This document shows, one piece after another, positions 33,623-33,700 of a stretch of 33,700 nt of DNA. Numbering within the stretch: the first letter of the stretch is position 1; the number at the start of each line of letters is the position of its first letter. The DNA is from Actinomycetota bacterium (GTDB taxonomy: Bacteria > Actinomycetota > Acidimicrobiia > Acidimicrobiales > Ilumatobacteraceae): assembly GCA_030685215.1 (NCBI GenBank), contig JAUXQB010000080.1:1-33700 (forward strand), written 5' to 3'. A model generated the notes under the pieces. That model did not search any database, had not been told where the DNA came from, and saw only the letters and a program-made list of their open reading frames with translations. Both the position numbers and the translations under genes were made by a program.

Positions 33623-33700
33623 CCGTCCGATCGCCTCGGTCGTCTGTTCAGTCAGCGCTCTGCACGACGCACAGTGCTGGACCAGAGAAGGAGAATCAGA

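Overview
The window is a gene-dense, very GC-rich bacterial chromosome segment. It looks actinobacterial, and my guess is an Acidimicrobiia-type (Ilumatobacter-like) genome. That guess rests on base composition, a maltokinase N-cap-like protein, a LAL-type LuxR regulator, a PknB-like kinase, and many genes whose TANNNT -10 box lies only 6-8 bases before the start codon (leaderless transcription). No rRNA, tRNA, CRISPR array, insertion sequence or phage gene was seen.

Layout. 1-8.4 kb: the 3' end of an unrecognised gene, a membrane-anchored SGNH hydrolase, a LAL-type LuxR regulator divergent from a small protein plus ABC-2 exporter cassette (with a perfect 20-bp palindrome between them), an SRPBCC protein, a Ser/Thr kinase with an extracytoplasmic tail, and an AzoR-type reductase. 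8.4-11.7 kb: a maltokinase-cap-like protein, an MFS transporter, a NifU-domain protein and a Crp-type regulator. 11.6-14.35 kb: a lipoprotein and a CHASE2-class III nucleotidyl cyclase in one transcription unit, tail to tail with the crp-like gene.

14.5-22.6 kb is the most distinctive region: a tightly overlapping minus-strand operon running acsA, E1-alpha, E1-beta, lipoyl E2, a lone acyl carrier protein, then PEP synthase. It brings acetate activation, pyruvate oxidative decarboxylation and pyruvate-to-PEP conversion together with an unexplained carrier protein. A stand-alone cyclic-nucleotide-binding-domain protein diverges from it. With the Crp and cyclase genes nearby, a cNMP-linked carbon switch is a reasonable hypothesis.

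22.6-30.2 kb: a metallophosphoesterase; a class I methyltransferase interrupted by an in-frame UGA; an AhpD-like protein coupled to a radical SAM enzyme; a DUF2064 and GT2 glycosyltransferase pair divergent from a zinc-ribbon NAD epimerase; and a GT-C-like membrane protein coupled to a DoxX-like membrane protein. This set looks like glycan or glycosylated-metabolite synthesis. 30.3-33.7 kb: a methyltransferase-like/rhodanese fusion overlapping the MTA phosphorylase gene, a DMT-family permease with a 23-histidine tail, and a partial-looking CPBP-like membrane protein.
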